Assembly: GCA_963794185.1 (NCBI GenBank)
Contig: CAWCDM010000003.1
Coordinates: 124,001 to 188,000, forward strand
DNA from: JAMXLO01 sp963794185
GTDB lineage: Bacteria > Pseudomonadota > Alphaproteobacteria > Acetobacterales > Acetobacteraceae
Direction of reading: 5' to 3'
Length of the DNA: 64,000 nucleotides
The position numbers and the translations under genes are program-made. The first letter of the stretch is position 1; every line of letters starts with the position of its first letter. The notes beneath the pieces are model-generated. The model was not told the DNA's origin, made no database searches, and worked only from the letters and a program-made list of their open reading frames with translations. This document shows, in pieces, positions 1-9,619 of the stretch.

Positions 1-195
1 GTTTACAACTATCCGATCCGGCCCTGGCACAATTCTCTGGAGAGCATCACCGGATATCCTGCGCCACCCGATGTCGCGGCACAGATGTACTCCCGTGCGA
101 TTCATCCGTCGATGCTGGCAAAGGTCTACGCCGGCCAATCGAACCAGGAGGTGATCGCCTGGGCGAAGAATGAACTGGAAGGCTTCATTCGCTGA
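1..195 (+). CDS. ABC transporter solute-binding protein, C-terminal fragment
   Basis: The first 64 codons are open from the left edge and end at TGA 193-195. The fragment ends in a helical tail (VIAWAKNELEGF) of the kind seen at the C-terminus of periplasmic sugar-type solute-binding proteins, after a Pro/Tyr-rich segment (YPIRPWHNS). The 5' part lies outside the window, so no signal peptide or binding motif can be checked. A strong hairpin follows 12 bases after the stop and fits the end of a transcription unit. The family call rests only on the tail and is tentative; the reading frame itself is clear. Confidence 0.45.
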   Translation, partial: VYNYPIRPWHNSLESITGYPAPPDVAAQMYSRAIHPSMLAKVYAGQSNQEVIAWAKNELEGFIR

Positions 196-206
196 CGCTG
201 GGATGG

Positions 207-244
207 CCGCCCGTCCGTCCGGGCTTCGCCGGACGGACGGGCGG
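207..244 (+). terminator. Strong GC-rich hairpin after the solute-binding gene
   Basis: A perfect 16-bp stem (arms 207-222 and 229-244) closes a six-base loop (gcttcg). It begins 12 bases after the stop at 195. No T-run follows, so it is a possible terminator or RNA-stabilising hairpin rather than a classical intrinsic terminator. Confidence 0.5.
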
Positions 245-627
245 TCACTTGCCGATCGGTTGCCGCGGGCGTGGTCAAAAATTGGTGATTCTTGGGCCGC
301 AAGTCTGATTCCATAATCAAGCGATATTCGCATTGAGGAATAAGGTTCAGCTATCGTCGCAACCGATCGGTGCAACTTTCTTCTAGTCCTGTTCTGGCAC
401 TTCCGTGACAGGAGCAACGGTCAAGGAAGACAGACTCCGACCTCCCGCACGACGGCGGCGGCGGTGCGGCCGCCGATCCCGCTCGGTTCTGCTCACGAAC
501 GGTCGATGAGTAAACGTCGCTCAGTCGTGCACAATTATCCTGAGTGCGCGGCGTGGTGCGGAACGGGCGTTTGCCGATCGTGGCCAGGCGAACGCCTCTT
601 GCGAACCGGCCTTTCAGGAGCGACCCC
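245..627. other. Long leader region upstream of the poly-HAMP kinase
   Basis: About 380 bases without a convincing gene. The kinase frame stays open upstream of its ATG to a GTG at 544, but the ribosome-binding site supports the ATG at 628. The 3' end of this stretch should hold the kinase promoter; I cannot place a promoter box with confidence. Confidence 0.4.
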
Positions 628-3600
628 ATGGACCTGAACGACAACAGTGCCGACGGCAGCCAGTTGATTGACCGGACCGATGCAACACTCGCGAGCGCCG
701 TCCAGGCGGAGGCCGCGATCAACGGCGGCGCCAATGGCCAGCTCAACGGCCGTGGGTTCGGCATGCACGAGTTGCTGCACGCATTGCAGGCCATGCGGAT
801 CGGCGACTTTTCGGTTCGCCTGCCAAGCGACCAGACCGGGCTTGAAGGCAAGATCGCCGATACGTTCAACGAGATCGTCGCGGCAAACGAACGGATGGCC
901 TCGGAGCTGGAGCATGTCGGCCAGGTTGTGGGCCGCGAGGGAAAGACACGCACGAGGGTCAGGTTCAGCCTACAGAGCGGATCGTGGGGCGAGATGGAGA
1001 CCTCGGTCAACAACCTGATCGACGATCTGCTGTGGCCCACCACCGCGGTGACGCACGCAATCACCGCGGTGGCGCAGGGCGACCTGCTGCAGACTGTGCG
1101 TCTCGATGTCGACGGCCGGCCGCTGCAGGGGGAGTTCCTGCGGCTGGCGACAATCGTCAATACGATGATCAAGCAGTTGTCCGTGTTCACCTCCGAGGTG
1201 ACGCGCGTGGCGCGCGAGGTCGGCACCGACGGCAAGCTCGGCGGCCAGGCGCAGGTGCGTGAGGTGACCGGCGTTTGGAAGGACCTGACCGAGTCAGTGA
1301 ACTCGATGGCGTCCAATCTGACCGCGCAGGTGCGGAACATCGCCGAAGTGACGATCGCGGTGGCAAACGGCGACCTGTCGAAGAAGATCACGGTGGACGT
1401 GCGGGGGGAAATCCTGCAGCTGAAGGAGGCCATCAACACCATGGTGGACCAGTTGCGCTCGTTCGCCTCGGAGGTGACGCGCGTGGCGCGCGAGGTAGGC
1501 ACCGAGGGCAAGCTCGGCGGGCAGGCGGTGGTGCCTGGCGTGGCCGGCACCTGGAAGGACCTGACCGACAGCGTGAATGCGATGTGCGGCAACCTGACCG
1601 ACCAGGTGCGCAACATCGCGCAGGTGACGACCGCGGTGGCGCGCGGCGATCTGTCGCGCAAGATCACGGTGGACGTGCGCGGCGAAATCCTCGAGCTGAA
1701 GGACACCATCAACACGATGGTGGACCAGCTCAACGCGTTCGCCTCGGAGGTGACGCGCGTGGCGCGCGAGGTCGGCACCGACGGCAAGCTTGGCGGCCAG
1801 GCTGTGGTGCCGGGAGTCGGCGGCACCTGGAAGGACCTGACCGACAATGTCAACTCGATGGCGGGAAACCTGACGGCGCAGGTGCGAAACATCGCCGAGG
1901 TGGCCACCGCGATCGCCGGCGGCGATTTGTCGAAGAAGATCACGGTGAACGTGTCGGGCGAGATCCTGCAGCTGAAGGAGACCATCAACACGATGGTCGA
2001 TCAACTCAACGCGTTTGCCGGCGAGGTGACGCGCGTGGCGCGTGAGGTGGGAACGGAAGGCCGGCTAGGCGGCCAGGCGAATGTGCTCGGCGTGGCCGGT
2101 ACGTGGAAGGACCTTACCGAGAGCGTGAACTCGATGGCGTCAAATTTGACGGCGCAGGTACGAAACATTGCCGAGGTGTCCACCGCGATTGCCAACGGCG
2201 ATTTGTCGAAGAAGATCACGGTGAACGTGTCGGGTGAGATTTTGCAGTTGAAGGAGACCATCAACACGATGGTCGATCAGCTCAACCGCTTTGCCGGCGA
2301 GGTGACGCGTGTCGCGCGGGAGGTGGGGACGGAAGGACGGCTCGGCGGCCAGGCGCAGGTGTCGGGCGTTGCCGGGACCTGGAAGGATTTGACGGACAGC
2401 GTGAACTCGATGGCGTCCAACCTGACGGGACAGGTGCGCAACATCGCGGAGGTCGCGACCGCGGTGGCGCAGGGCGATCTTTCCAAGAAGATCACGGTGA
2501 ACGTGTCGGGCGAGATTTTGCAGTTGAAGGAGACCATCAACACGATGGTCGATCAGCTAAACGCGTTTGCCGGCGAGGTGACGCGCGTGGCACGCGAGGT
2601 GGGCACCGATGGCCGGCTCGGTGGTCAGGCGAACGTGCCGGGCGTTGCCGGCACGTGGAAGGATTTGACCGACAGCGTGAATTCGATGGCGTCCAATTTG
2701 ACGGGCCAGGTGCGCAACATCGCCGAAGTGGCGACGGCGATCGCCAACGGCGACCTGTCGCGCAAGATAACCGTCGATGTGCGCGGCGAGATCCTTCAGT
2801 TGAAGGAAACGCTGAACACGATGGTCGATCAGCTAAACCGGTTTGCCGGCGAGGTGACGCGCGTGGCGCGCGAGGTGGGCACGGAAGGACGGCTGGGTGG
2901 TCAGGCGCAGGTGCCGGGCGTTGCCGGTACCTGGAAGGACCTGACTGATAACGTGAATTCAATGGCATCCAATTTGACGGCGCAGGTGCGCAACATCGCC
3001 GAGGTTACCACGGCGGTGGCGCGCGGTGATCTCGGGCGCAAGATCACCGTCGACGTGAAGGGCGAAATCCTGGAGCTTAAGAACACCATTAACACGATGG
3101 TTGATCAGCTCAACGCGTTCGCCTCGGAAGTGACACGCGTTGCGCGCGAGGTTGGGACGGAAGGAAAGCTTGGCGGACAGGCTGCGGTGCCGGGAGTGGC
3201 CGGCACATGGAAGGACCTGACCGACAACGTCAACTTCATGGCGTCAAATTTGACCGGCCAGGTACGCAATATAGCGGAGGTGGCGACCGCGATCGCCAAC
3301 GGCGACCTGTCGAAGAAGATCACGGTGGATGTGCGCGGCGAAATCTTGCTTTTGAAGGAGACGCTGAACACGATGGTGGAGCAGCTCCGCTCCTTCGCCG
3401 GCGAGGTGACTCGCGTGGCGCGCGAGGTGGGCACGGAAGGGCGGCTTGGCGGGCAGGCCGTGGTGCCCGGTGTCGGCGGCACGTGGAAGGACCTCACCGA
3501 CAACGTCAACCTGCTGGCGGCGAATCTCTCCACGCAGGTGCGCAATATTGCCGAGGTCACTACGGCGGTGGCGCGCGGCGATCTGTCGCGCAAGATCACG

Positions 3601-6600
3601 GTGAACGTGTCGGGCGAAATCCTCGAGCTGAAGAACACCATCAACACGATGGTGGATCAGCTCAACGCGTTCGCCGGCGAAGTGACGCGCGTGGCGCGCG
3701 AGGTGGGCACCGAAGGCAAGCTCGGCGGCCAGGCGCAGGTGCCGGGTGTTGCCGGCACGTGGAAGGATTTGACGGACACGGTGAATGTCATGGCCGCCAA
3801 CCTCACCGAGCAGGTGCGCGGCATCGTCAAGGTCGTCACGGCCGTCGCCAACGGCGATCTCAAGCAGAATCTCACCATGGCGTCGAAGGGCGAGGTCGCG
3901 GCGCTTGCCGAGACGATCAACAACATGACGAACACGCTGGCGACGTTCGCCGACGAGGTGACGACCGTGGCGCGCGAGGTCGGCGTGGAAGGCAGGCTCG
4001 GTGGACAGGCGAACGTGCCGGGCGCCACCGGAACGTGGAAGGATCTGACCGGCAACGTGAACCTGCTGGCCGCCAACCTGACGACGCAGGTGCGCGCCAT
4101 CGCGGAAGTGGCGACCGCCGTCACCAAAGGTGATTTGACGCGATCGATCCAGGTCGAGGCGCTCGGCGAGGTTGCGGAGCTGAAGGACAACCTCAACACG
4201 ATGATCGACAATCTGCGGCTCACGACGGACCGCAACACCGAGCAGGACTGGTTAAAGACCAACCTCGCGCGGTTCACCAACATGCTGCAGGGCCAGCGCG
4301 ATCTGGCGACCGTAGGGCGGATGCTGCTGTCGGACCTGGCGCCGCTGGTCGATGCGCAGAATGGCGTGATCTACCTGGTGGACCAGGAAGACAGCCCGCA
4401 TCTGCAGCTGCTCGCAGCCTACGCCGACGATGGAACGGCGGGCCATCTCGAGCATCTGCATATGGGGCAGGGACTGATCGGCCAGTGCGCCGTCGACGGC
4501 AGGCGGCTGCTTATCACCAGCCTTCCGTCAAATGCGGTGCCGATCCGCTCGGGCCTGTTCCAGGTACCGCCGAACAACGTGGTCGTGCTGCCGGTGCTGT
4601 ACGAAGGCCAGGTGAAGGCGGTGATCGAGCTTGGATCGGTCGGCTCGTTCACCGACCTGCAGATATCGTTCCTTGAACAACTTACCGCCGGCATCGGCAT
4701 CGTGTTAAATTCGATCGAGGCCACGATGCAGACCGAGGGCCTGCTGAAGCAGTCCCAGCAGCTCGCCACCGAATTGCAGACCCGCCAGCGCGAGCTGCAG
4801 CAGACCAACGAACAGCTTGAGCAGAAGGCACAGCAGCTCGCCGAACAGAATGTCGAGGTGGAGCGCAAGAATCAGGAGATCGAGCAGGCACGGCGCGCAG
4901 TGGAGGAGAAGGCGGCGGAACTCGCTCTGACATCGAAGTACAAGTCCGAATTCCTTGCCAACATGTCGCATGAGCTGCGCACGCCGCTGAACTCGATCCT
5001 GATCCTGGGGCAGCAGCTTGGCGACAATCCGGACGGCAATCTGACGCCGCGACAGGTCGAGTTTGCCCGAACCATCCATGGCGCGGGCACCGACTTGCTG
5101 AACCTGATCAGCGACATCCTCGATCTGTCGAAGATTGAGTCCGGCACCATGTCGGTGGACGCGGAGGAGCTGTTCCTGGCGAACCTGCAGGACACCGTGA
5201 CGCGGCCGTTCCGCCATGAAGCGGAGAGCCGCGGCCTGTCGTTCGACGCGCAGGTCGATCCGGCGCTGCGCAGCATCACCACCGACAGCAAGCGCCTACA
5301 GCAGGTGCTGAAGAACCTCCTGTCAAATGCTTTCAAATTTACCGAACATGGCGGCGTGCGGCTGAGCATTTCGGCCGTGACGGGCGGCTGGTCGGCGGAT
5401 CACCCGGTACTGGGGCACGCGCCGACCGTGGTTGCGTTCGAGGTTGCCGATACCGGCATCGGCATCCAGGCCGAGAAGCAGCGCATCATCTTCGAGGCGT
5501 TCCAGCAGGCCGATGCGTCCACCAGCCGCAAATATGGTGGCACGGGGCTTGGGCTTGCGATCAGCCGCGAGCTGTCGAACCTGCTCGGCGGCGAGATCCA
5601 GTTGCGCAGCAAGCCCGGCGTGGGCAGCACTTTTACTCTGTATCTGCCGCTGGTCTACATTGGCCCAGCGACAGCCAATCGGTTGCTGGTGGTCGAATCC
5701 GCGCCGTTGGTGGACGTCAACCTTCCCGGCCAGGTCCGGCTGGTTGAACGTCCGCTGGAGCAAGTGGCCGACGATAGGCAGAGCATTGCGCCAGGCGATA
5801 CCGTGCTGCTGATCGTCGAGGATGATTCCCACTATGCGCGCGTGCTGGTCGATCTCGCGCATGACCACGGATTGAAGGTGCTGGTTGCCATGCGCGGCGC
5901 CGATGCACTGACATTGGCGCGCGAATACCAGCCCGCGGCAGTATCGCTCGACGTGTTCCTGCCGGACATGCTTGGCTGGACCGTGCTGAGCCAGCTCAAG
6001 CAGAACCCTGCGACGCGGCACATCCCGGTGCAGATCGTCACGCTCGACGAAGACCGCCAGCACGGCCTGGCGCGCGGTGCTTTCTCGTTCATGACCAAGC
6101 CGACGACCAGCGAGGGCTTGCAGGAGGCGCTGACCAAGATCACCGAGTATGTGAAGCCGCGCCGCAAGCGTCTGCTCGTGGTGGAGGACAATGCCGCCGA
6201 ACGGCTGTCCATCACCGAACTGCTCGGGCACGACGACATCGACATTGCCACCGTCGAGACCGGCGGTGCGGCGATCGCGGCCTTGCGCGATGATCCGTCC
6301 GATTGCGTGGTGCTCGATCTGCGCCTGCCCGACATGTCGGGCTTCGAGGTGCTGGAACAGATCCGCGACGACGAGGCGCTGGTGAACGTGCCGGTCGTGG
6401 TGTTCACCGGGCGCGAGCTGTCGCCGGAGGAGGACGCGCAGCTCCACACCATGGCCCGCAGCGTCGTGGTGAAGGGCGTCGAATCGCCGGAGCGCCTGCT
6501 CGACGAAACGGCGCTGTTCCTGCATCGCGTGGTAGCCGACCTGCCGGCGGAAAAGCAGCGCATGCTGGAGCGGCTGCACAGCTCCGACGAGAACCTGGTC

Positions 6601-6969
6601 GGACAGAAGGTGCTGCTGGTGGACGACGACGCGCGCAACATCTTCGCGCTGAGTTCGGTCCTGGAGCGGCGCGGCATGGAAGTGCTCACCGCCACGACGG
6701 GCAGCGAGGCGATCGAACTGGTGCAGTCGACGCCTGGCATTGCCATCTGCCTGATGGACATCATGATGCCCGAGATGGACGGGTATCAAACGATGGCGGT
6801 GATCCGTGCCAATCCTGCCTTCCGGCGTCTTCCCATCATTGCGCTGACCGCCAAGGCGATGAAGGGCGACCGGGAGAAGTGCCTGGAGGCGGGTGCGTCC
6901 GACTACCTCGCCAAGCCGGTCAACACCGAGCAGTTGCTGTCCGCGTTGCGCATCTGGCTGCATCGCTGA
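628..6969 (+). CDS. Giant poly-HAMP hybrid histidine kinase with GAF and three receiver domains
   Basis: A 2113-residue cytoplasmic hybrid sensor kinase without membrane segments. ATG 628 has CAGGAG seven bases upstream. Order: N-terminal HAMP-like segment (about 40-180), eleven tandem 92-residue poly-HAMP units (185-1197), GAF domain (about 1205-1360), coiled coil (about 1375-1440), HisKA with H-box NMSHELRTPLN (His1448), HATPase_c with N-box LLSNAFKFTEHGG and G-boxes DTGIGI and GGTGLGL, then three receivers with phospho-acceptors Asp1775, Asp1897 and Asp2044. The middle receiver has KGVE at the usual Lys-Pro position. The layout recalls fungal group III (Nik1/Os-1) kinases and related bacterial proteins, where HAMP chains transmit stress signals. 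It is followed 16 bases later by a partner receiver/kinase. The stimulus is unknown. Confidence 0.93.
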   Translation: MDLNDNSADGSQLIDRTDATLASAVQAEAAINGGANGQLNGRGFGMHELLHALQAMRIGDFSVRLPSDQTGLEGKIADTFNEIVAANERMASELEHVGQVVGREGKTRTRVRFSLQSGSWGEMETSVNNLIDDLLWPTTAVTHAITAVAQGDLLQTVRLDVDGRPLQGEFLRLATIVNTMIKQLSVFTSEVTRVAREVGTDGKLGGQAQVREVTGVWKDLTESVNSMASNLTAQVRNIAEVTIAVANGDLSKKITVDVRGEILQLKEAINTMVDQLRSFASEVTRVAREVGTEGKLGGQAVVPGVAGTWKDLTDSVNAMCGNLTDQVRNIAQVTTAVARGDLSRKITVDVRGEILELKDTINTMVDQLNAFASEVTRVAREVGTDGKLGGQAVVPGVGGTWKDLTDNVNSMAGNLTAQVRNIAEVATAIAGGDLSKKITVNVSGEILQLKETINTMVDQLNAFAGEVTRVAREVGTEGRLGGQANVLGVAGTWKDLTESVNSMASNLTAQVRNIAEVSTAIANGDLSKKITVNVSGEILQLKETINTMVDQLNRFAGEVTRVAREVGTEGRLGGQAQVSGVAGTWKDLTDSVNSMASNLTGQVRNIAEVATAVAQGDLSKKITVNVSGEILQLKETINTMVDQLNAFAGEVTRVAREVGTDGRLGGQANVPGVAGTWKDLTDSVNSMASNLTGQVRNIAEVATAIANGDLSRKITVDVRGEILQLKETLNTMVDQLNRFAGEVTRVAREVGTEGRLGGQAQVPGVAGTWKDLTDNVNSMASNLTAQVRNIAEVTTAVARGDLGRKITVDVKGEILELKNTINTMVDQLNAFASEVTRVAREVGTEGKLGGQAAVPGVAGTWKDLTDNVNFMASNLTGQVRNIAEVATAIANGDLSKKITVDVRGEILLLKETLNTMVEQLRSFAGEVTRVAREVGTEGRLGGQAVVPGVGGTWKDLTDNVNLLAANLSTQVRNIAEVTTAVARGDLSRKITVNVSGEILELKNTINTMVDQLNAFAGEVTRVAREVGTEGKLGGQAQVPGVAGTWKDLTDTVNVMAANLTEQVRGIVKVVTAVANGDLKQNLTMASKGEVAALAETINNMTNTLATFADEVTTVAREVGVEGRLGGQANVPGATGTWKDLTGNVNLLAANLTTQVRAIAEVATAVTKGDLTRSIQVEALGEVAELKDNLNTMIDNLRLTTDRNTEQDWLKTNLARFTNMLQGQRDLATVGRMLLSDLAPLVDAQNGVIYLVDQEDSPHLQLLAAYADDGTAGHLEHLHMGQGLIGQCAVDGRRLLITSLPSNAVPIRSGLFQVPPNNVVVLPVLYEGQVKAVIELGSVGSFTDLQISFLEQLTAGIGIVLNSIEATMQTEGLLKQSQQLATELQTRQRELQQTNEQLEQKAQQLAEQNVEVERKNQEIEQARRAVEEKAAELALTSKYKSEFLANMSHELRTPLNSILILGQQLGDNPDGNLTPRQVEFARTIHGAGTDLLNLISDILDLSKIESGTMSVDAEELFLANLQDTVTRPFRHEAESRGLSFDAQVDPALRSITTDSKRLQQVLKNLLSNAFKFTEHGGVRLSISAVTGGWSADHPVLGHAPTVVAFEVADTGIGIQAEKQRIIFEAFQQADASTSRKYGGTGLGLAISRELSNLLGGEIQLRSKPGVGSTFTLYLPLVYIGPATANRLLVVESAPLVDVNLPGQVRLVERPLEQVADDRQSIAPGDTVLLIVEDDSHYARVLVDLAHDHGLKVLVAMRGADALTLAREYQPAAVSLDVFLPDMLGWTVLSQLKQNPATRHIPVQIVTLDEDRQHGLARGAFSFMTKPTTSEGLQEALTKITEYVKPRRKRLLVVEDNAAERLSITELLGHDDIDIATVETGGAAIAALRDDPSDCVVLDLRLPDMSGFEVLEQIRDDEALVNVPVVVFTGRELSPEEDAQLHTMARSVVVKGVESPERLLDETALFLHRVVADLPAEKQRMLERLHSSDENLVGQKVLLVDDDARNIFALSSVLERRGMEVLTATTGSEAIELVQSTPGIAICLMDIMMPEMDGYQTMAVIRANPAFRRLPIIALTAKAMKGDREKCLEAGASDYLAKPVNTEQLLSALRIWLHR
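1180..4218 (+). repeat. Eleven tandem 276-bp coding repeats (92-aa HAMP units)
   Basis: Eleven consecutive units, each with the signature EVTRVAREVG, then TWKDLT, QVRNIAEV, GDLSKKITV and INTMVDQL. Units 1-9 are nearly identical in protein and close in DNA; units 10 and 11 are more divergent (for example GDLKQNLTM and GDLTRSIQV). The array length, 3039 bases, equals 11 x 276 plus one codon. Such repeats can gain or lose units by recombination and can also be collapsed in assembly. Confidence 0.95.
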
Positions 6970-6985
6970 GGATGGAGACGCGACC

Positions 6986-8704
6986 GTGAGCCCAGGCGAC
7001 AAGGTCAACATCCTGCTGGTCGACGACCAGCCCGCCAAGCTGTTGAGCTACGAAGTGATCCTGTCCGAACTGGGGGAGAAGCTGATCAAGGCGAACTCCG
7101 CCAACGAGGCGCTGCAGCATCTCCTGAAGACGGAGATCGCGATCGTCCTGATCGACGTCGTCATGCCGGACCTCGACGGGTTCGAACTGGCGGCGATGAT
7201 CCGCGAACATCCGCGCTTCCAGCGCATCGCGATCATCTTCGTCTCGGCCATCCACATGAGCGAGTTCGATCTGCTGCGCGGCTACGAGGCGGGCGCGGTG
7301 GACTACGTGCCGGTCCCCGTGGTGCCGGAACTCCTGCGTGCCAAGGTGCGCGTATTCGCCGACCTGTATCGGAAGACCCGCCAGCTCGAACAGCTTAACA
7401 GCGAGCTGGAACGGCGCGTGGAAGAGCGCACGGCGGAACTCGCGCAGGCAAACGCCGAGCTGGAGCGGCGCGTCGAGGAGCGCACGCGCGAGCGCGAGGC
7501 GGCACTCGCGCAGGTGCATGAGATGCAGAAGCTGGAGAGTCTCGGCCAGCTCACCGGAGGCGTGGCGCACGACTTCAACAACCTGCTCATGGTGGTCCTC
7601 GGCAATCTGCAGTTGCTGCGCAAACGCCTGCCGGAGGATCCACGGCTTTTGCGTCTGGTCGACGGCGCGATGCAGGGCGCCGACCGAGGAGCCACATTGA
7701 CCAAGCGCATGCTCGCCTTTGCGCGCCGTCAGGAACTGCGGCCGGAGACGGTGGATGTGCGCCGTCTGGTCGACGGCATGGAAGAGATGCTGCGGCGCAC
7801 GCTGGGACCGAGTGTTCAGATCGCCACCGAGTATCGTCCGGATCTGCCGCCGGTCCGCGTCGATCCAAGTCAGCTCGAGCTGGCGTTGCTCAACCTTGCG
7901 CTGAATGCGCGCGACGCGATGCCGCATGGCGGGCGGCTTGTCATCGGCGGATATTGCGCGGCGAGCGGGCTCGGCGGTCCTCCGGGATTGCCAGCAGGAC
8001 GCTATGTCTGTCTGTTCGTGTCGGACACCGGCGATGGCATGGACGAGGCGACGCTGAAGCGCGCGGCCGAGCCGTTCTTCACCACCAAGGGGTCCGGCAA
8101 GGGGACCGGGCTTGGCCTGTCGATGGTGGATGGTGTGGCCGCTCAATCCGGTGGCGCCATGCGGGTGACCAGCCGGCAGGGCGTGGGCACCACGGTGGAG
8201 ATTTGGCTGCCTGTCGGCGAGGCTGCGTCGACTGCGGAATCGTCGCCGCTGCGGACGTCGATTGGCGATGCGTCCGGGTCGTATCGCGTCATGGTGGTTG
8301 ACGACGATCCGCTGCTTGTCTCGAGTACGGCCGCAATGCTGGAGGACCTTGGGCATCTCGTGATCGACGCGCCGTCCGGCGCGCGTGCGCTGGACATGCT
8401 GCGGCTTGGCGCAAAGGTGGATGTGGTGGTCACCGATCATGCCATGCCCGGCATGACGGGCAGCGAGCTCGCACGTCAGATCAGGCAGCACTGGCCAAGC
8501 CTGCCGATCATCCTGGCCACCGGCTACGCCGAACTCCCGAACGGCGAGGATCCCGGATTGCCGCGGCTGGCCAAGCCGTATCTTCAGAGCGAGCTGGCGG
8601 CGCAGATCGCCAAGGCGCTAGCAGGGACGGCGGCCAATGTCATTCCCCTGGAGTTCGGCGCGTCGCGCCTGAACGCGCCGACCGTTTCACCCGCAACGGC
8701 CTAG
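6986..8704 (+). CDS. Receiver / histidine kinase / receiver hybrid protein
   Basis: A 572-residue soluble protein starting at GTG 6986, with GGAG at 6974-6977, 16 bases after the poly-HAMP kinase stop, so the two are probably co-transcribed. N-terminal receiver (about 1-120, Asp57 in LIDVVMPDLDG); the usual conserved Lys is replaced (DYVPVP). Two ERRVEERT coiled-coil heptad stretches (about 140-175) follow, then HisKA with GGVAHDFNNLL (His195), HATPase_c (DTGDGMD, GKGTGLGLS), and a C-terminal receiver (Asp484 in VTDHAMPGMTG, Lys in LAKPYL). This layout is common in bacterial phosphorelay proteins that receive a phosphoryl group and re-signal. Together with its neighbour it forms a dense signalling pair; the output gene is not identifiable here. 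Confidence 0.9.
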   Translation: MSPGDKVNILLVDDQPAKLLSYEVILSELGEKLIKANSANEALQHLLKTEIAIVLIDVVMPDLDGFELAAMIREHPRFQRIAIIFVSAIHMSEFDLLRGYEAGAVDYVPVPVVPELLRAKVRVFADLYRKTRQLEQLNSELERRVEERTAELAQANAELERRVEERTREREAALAQVHEMQKLESLGQLTGGVAHDFNNLLMVVLGNLQLLRKRLPEDPRLLRLVDGAMQGADRGATLTKRMLAFARRQELRPETVDVRRLVDGMEEMLRRTLGPSVQIATEYRPDLPPVRVDPSQLELALLNLALNARDAMPHGGRLVIGGYCAASGLGGPPGLPAGRYVCLFVSDTGDGMDEATLKRAAEPFFTTKGSGKGTGLGLSMVDGVAAQSGGAMRVTSRQGVGTTVEIWLPVGEAASTAESSPLRTSIGDASGSYRVMVVDDDPLLVSSTAAMLEDLGHLVIDAPSGARALDMLRLGAKVDVVVTDHAMPGMTGSELARQIRQHWPSLPIILATGYAELPNGEDPGLPRLAKPYLQSELAAQIAKALAGTAANVIPLEFGASRLNAPTVSPATA

Positions 8705-8740
8705 CCAAGGCCCGGTGCTTCCGCCAAAGTGCCGGCCAGG

Positions 8741-9616
8741 ATGGAAATGTCCCTCGATCTCCTGGGCAACGCTGTCGTGTCCGGGCTGTTGCTCGGCGGC
8801 TTCTACGCGGCCGTCACGATCGGCGTGTCGATCTCGTTCGGCATGCTCGACATCGTCAACATCGCGCACCCCGCCTTCATCATTCTCGGCTCCTACATTG
8901 CCTACATCGCCAATTCGGTGCTGGGAATGGATCCGATCCTGGCGAGCGTGATCGCGCTGCCCGCCTTCTACCTGCTTGGGGCGGCCGTCTATCAGGTCTA
9001 CTACGTCGCATTCGAACGCCGAGGCGATGAGGCACTGCGCGGGCTCGCGTTCTTCTTCGGGCTGCTGTTCATCACCGAGGTCACGCTCGTGCTGGTGTTT
9101 GGCGTGGACTACCGGCTGGTCGAGGCGCCGTATATCGGTGCCAGCCTGCATCTCGGCATTGTGGATCTACCGCTGCGGCTGCTCGTGCCTTGTGTGGTCG
9201 CGCTGATCATGATTGGCTCGTTGCAGCTGTTCATGTCGCGCACCTTTCTGGGGCGCGCGATCCTCGCTGTGGCGCAGGATCAGCTCGCGTTGCGGCTGAT
9301 GGCGGCGAACCCGACGCGGATCAAACGCATCGCGTTCGGCCTGTCGATCGCCACCGCCTCGATCGCGGGCGCGGTGCTGATCGTCATCCAACCGGTCGAG
9401 CCGTCGATCGGGCGGGACTATATCGGCCGCGTGTTCGCAATCTGCGTGCTGGGCGGCATGGGCAGTTTCGCCGGCACCGTGGTCGCGGCGATGACATTGG
9501 GAATTGTCGAGAGCCTGACCTCCACATTCTACGGGCCGTCCTGGTCGCCGGCGGTCGCATTTGGATTTCTGCTGGTCACGCTCGCCGTGCGTCCGGCCGG
9601 ACTTTTCGGCCGCTGA
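8741..9616 (+). CDS. livH: Branched-chain amino acid-type ABC transporter permease LivH
   Basis: A 291-residue, strongly hydrophobic inner-membrane permease of the LivH family. The N-terminal pattern (GGFYAAVTIGVSISFGMLDI, then NIAHPAF) and the C-terminal loop VFAICVLGGMGSFAGTVVAA are typical. It forms a membrane heterodimer with the next gene and is powered by LivG/LivF. Two ATGs, at 8741 and 8747, are possible; AGG at 8738-8740 is better spaced for 8747. The gene begins shortly after the kinase stop. Substrates of this family include branched-chain amino acids, amides, urea and small aromatic or organic acids, so the substrate is open. Confidence 0.9.
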   Translation: MEMSLDLLGNAVVSGLLLGGFYAAVTIGVSISFGMLDIVNIAHPAFIILGSYIAYIANSVLGMDPILASVIALPAFYLLGAAVYQVYYVAFERRGDEALRGLAFFFGLLFITEVTLVLVFGVDYRLVEAPYIGASLHLGIVDLPLRLLVPCVVALIMIGSLQLFMSRTFLGRAILAVAQDQLALRLMAANPTRIKRIAFGLSIATASIAGAVLIVIQPVEPSIGRDYIGRVFAICVLGGMGSFAGTVVAAMTLGIVESLTSTFYGPSWSPAVAFGFLLVTLAVRPAGLFGR

Positions 9617-9619
9617 TCC

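Noticed and set aside
351..1991. Long minus-strand open frame (546 codons) opposite the poly-HAMP kinase
   Set aside because: It is antisense to a repeated coding region; its own sequence repeats every 92 residues as the sense frame does, and it has no ribosome-binding site or domain match.
1180..4218. Direct repeats that could be mistaken for a CRISPR or satellite array
   Set aside because: The 276-bp units are in frame, carry no spacers and translate to a known HAMP-type signature.
5323..7038. 571-codon minus-strand frame opposite the kinase receivers
   Set aside because: Antisense shadow of conserved receiver domains; no start signal and His/Gln-rich composition typical of antisense GC-rich frames.
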